Assembly (NCBI GenBank): GCA_029820875.1
Contig: JALGUK010000329.1
Location: 1 to 7,847 of the forward strand
Reading direction: 5' to 3'
Length of the DNA stretch: 7,847 bases
Origin: Candidatus Zipacnadia bacterium
GTDB taxonomy: Bacteria > Armatimonadota > UBA5377 > JALGUK01
The translations under genes were made by a program, and so were the position numbers. A model generated the notes under the pieces. It was not told the DNA's origin, ran no database searches, and saw only the letters and a program-made list of their open reading frames with translations. Shown in pieces: positions 6,807-7,847 of this stretch (position 1 is its first letter; every line of letters starts with the position of its first letter).

Positions 6807-6816
6807 GTGTTTCTTT

Positions 6817-7596
6817 TCAGGCCCGCGCGTGGCCGCCCATGCTGAAGGCGTTCAGACGCCCGTCCTCGACCATCTTCCAGATATCCGGATCGGTGACCTT
6901 CAGCATCAGCCACCATGAGCCAGCCTTCACGACCTTGCCGCCGCGTTGGATGTCGTGCTCCGGCTGAAAACACTCAAGAATCGGGAAATCATACGATTTT
7001 CCCTCATGTTGGATTTTTATCCTCGCCTTGTTCTTGGCATATTTTTCCATGAACCTGTACATGGCCTCTTGGATCTCATCAGCTGTGGTGTAGTCGCCCT
7101 GGGTATCAACAGAATCCGGCTCGTAGACGACGCCGCCGACAATTCTCTTCGTTTTGACTCGCTTGTAGATCCGAAGCTCGAACCCCGGCTCTTGCTTCTT
7201 GACTGGCTTCTCATGGTCATCATCGGCAAGCCGCTTCATCATCCATACCCTTTCGCCGTCGATCGGCACATAGGAAAACAAGTAGTTTCCGTCAAACACC
7301 CGTCCGCCCTCGAAGCGGAACTTTTTCGCGTGTTCATCTGCGAGGTACATCTTCCAGCGGAATCGGTCAATACGGATAATGGCCCCCCATTTCTGCGATG
7401 TCGCCCCTGGTGATCCCGGCTCGAAAAGATCGATGCGCCGACCACCGGCTTCCATCCATCCAAGCGGCCCGCGAATGACTTCGGTTTCCGGTTCGCCGAT
7501 GCGCCCTTGTTTCCATGGCGCGCGTAACACCCGTTTCCCTGCTGCCAGCTCCTTGAGCTTGGAGAGTCCGGAGATTTTTCCGATGAACCCTGCCAC
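6817..7596 (-). CDS. XkdF-type prohead maturation protease
   Basis: A predicted serine protease that cleaves scaffold and capsid during head maturation. The C-terminal half matches the XkdF protease pattern: GGVVYEPDSVDTQGDYTTAD (154-173), a likely active histidine in IKIQHEG (193-199), AGSWWLMLKVTDPDIWKMVE (225-244) and a serine in NAFSMGGHA (249-257), probably S252. The N-terminal 140 residues are a separate domain with many strands and aromatic residues, which I do not recognise. The GTG at 7596 is the only start before an in-frame stop near 7644, but its GGAGG (7611-7615) is 14 bases away, unusually far. The gene may instead be joined to the reading frame upstream: one added base in CCCC (7609-7612) would fuse them. 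It precedes the scaffold gene by 233 bases. The family call rests on the C-terminal half. Confidence 0.82.
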   Translation of the reverse strand: MAGFIGKISGLSKLKELAAGKRVLRAPWKQGRIGEPETEVIRGPLGWMEAGGRRIDLFEPGSPGATSQKWGAIIRIDRFRWKMYLADEHAKKFRFEGGRVFDGNYLFSYVPIDGERVWMMKRLADDDHEKPVKKQEPGFELRIYKRVKTKRIVGGVVYEPDSVDTQGDYTTADEIQEAMYRFMEKYAKNKARIKIQHEGKSYDFPILECFQPEHDIQRGGKVVKAGSWWLMLKVTDPDIWKMVEDGRLNAFSMGGHARA

Positions 7597-7847
7597 GTAT
7601 TCTCTTTGCCCCTCCGGAGGCGCATATCAATATGGGCCGCATGGTCTCCCACCGTGTTGAGCAGAACCTTCTCCAGCTTGCCTATATCTGCTCTCGCCAG
7701 CAAGATTCTTGATTGCTCATCCTTCAGCTTTTGTGTCTCTTCCTCGGTGAGGCCCATTATATGGACCTGGGCGACCCCGGAGCCTGAATCGCCTTCCTCG
7801 AACGTGATGTTTCCGACCTCCTCTTTTTCCACATAGCCGGGACCTGG
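7597..7847 (-). CDS. Incomplete upstream head-module gene, or N-terminal part of the protease
   Basis: A frame that enters at the window edge (PGPGYVEKEEVGNITFEEGD) and reads well through GLTEEETQKLKDEQSRILLA and GKLEKVLLNTVGDHAAHIDM. It is mostly helical and charged. I do not recognise the family. The frame formally stays open to a stop at 7239, but that part overlaps the protease gene for about 119 codons and has shadow-like composition, so it is not included in the span. A GTG at 7832 with weak context could be a start, but the frame is open upstream of it too. By position it could be the end of a portal protein. Alternatively, a lost base at 7609-7612 would make it the N-terminal part of the protease. 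Sequence to the right of the window would settle this. Confidence 0.5.

Larger units (their letters stand above)
6584..6816 (-). other. Intergenic leader between protease and scaffold genes
   Basis: This is the only gap of more than 100 bases in an otherwise tightly packed operon. It begins after the protease stop with an AT-rich promoter-like segment, continues as GC-rich sequence with several inverted repeats, including CCGCG (6749-6753) facing CGCGG (6759-6763) and the hairpin at 6666-6703, and ends with the AGGAGG of the scaffold gene. One frame stays open for 60 codons (6596-6778, TTG start), but it has no good ribosome site and an unconvincing composition, so I treat the region as non-coding. 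A structured 5' leader for scaffold and capsid mRNA is the simplest reading. Confidence 0.55.

Noticed and set aside
1..7847. tRNA, CRISPR array, insertion sequence, attachment site
   Set aside because: No cloverleaf, spaced direct repeats, transposase or integrase was seen on reading both strands.

Overview
The window is a piece of a tailed double-stranded DNA phage or prophage (HK97-fold, Caudoviricetes-type) with a GC-rich genome. The host cannot be named from the sequence. Strong GGAGG-type ribosome sites suggest a bacterial host. Every supported gene lies on the minus strand, so transcription runs from position 7847 towards 1. Genes overlap by a few bases or are separated by a few bases, as in one long late operon. 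I see no convincing plus-strand gene, tRNA, CRISPR array, insertion sequence or integrase.

Right half (7847 to about 3057) is the head module, in transcription order. It starts with an incomplete gene, then an XkdF-type prohead protease, a 233-base intergenic stretch with a promoter-like sequence and a strong hairpin, and a scaffold protein carrying the XkdF-like N-terminal motif. The major capsid protein, a small 81-residue protein, a concanavalin-like beta-sandwich protein and a gp6-like head-tail connector follow. The protease and scaffold mature the procapsid, the capsid protein forms the shell, and the connector joins the portal vertex to the tail.

Left half (3042 to 428) is a compact four-gene carbohydrate cassette inserted directly after the connector. 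It holds a DUF115/GT42-like glycosyltransferase candidate, a small cupin, a GT4-like glycosyltransferase and a GT2 glycosyltransferase. Start and stop codons overlap between all four. A fifth unrecognised gene begins inside the GT2 stop region and leaves the window at position 1. The cassette probably builds or transfers a sugar on the virion or on the host surface.

An important caveat is that several head genes are interrupted by single-base frame changes: the capsid protein near 5145-5175, the small protein at 4527-4528, the concanavalin-like protein at 4143-4146, the connector near 3189-3196, probably the leftmost gene at 44-46, and possibly the protease junction at 7609-7612. All but the capsid one are repaired by adding one base, mostly in a short homopolymer. 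The likeliest cause is uncorrected sequencing or assembly error, with real decay or recoding as alternatives. Gene spans below are given across these breaks.
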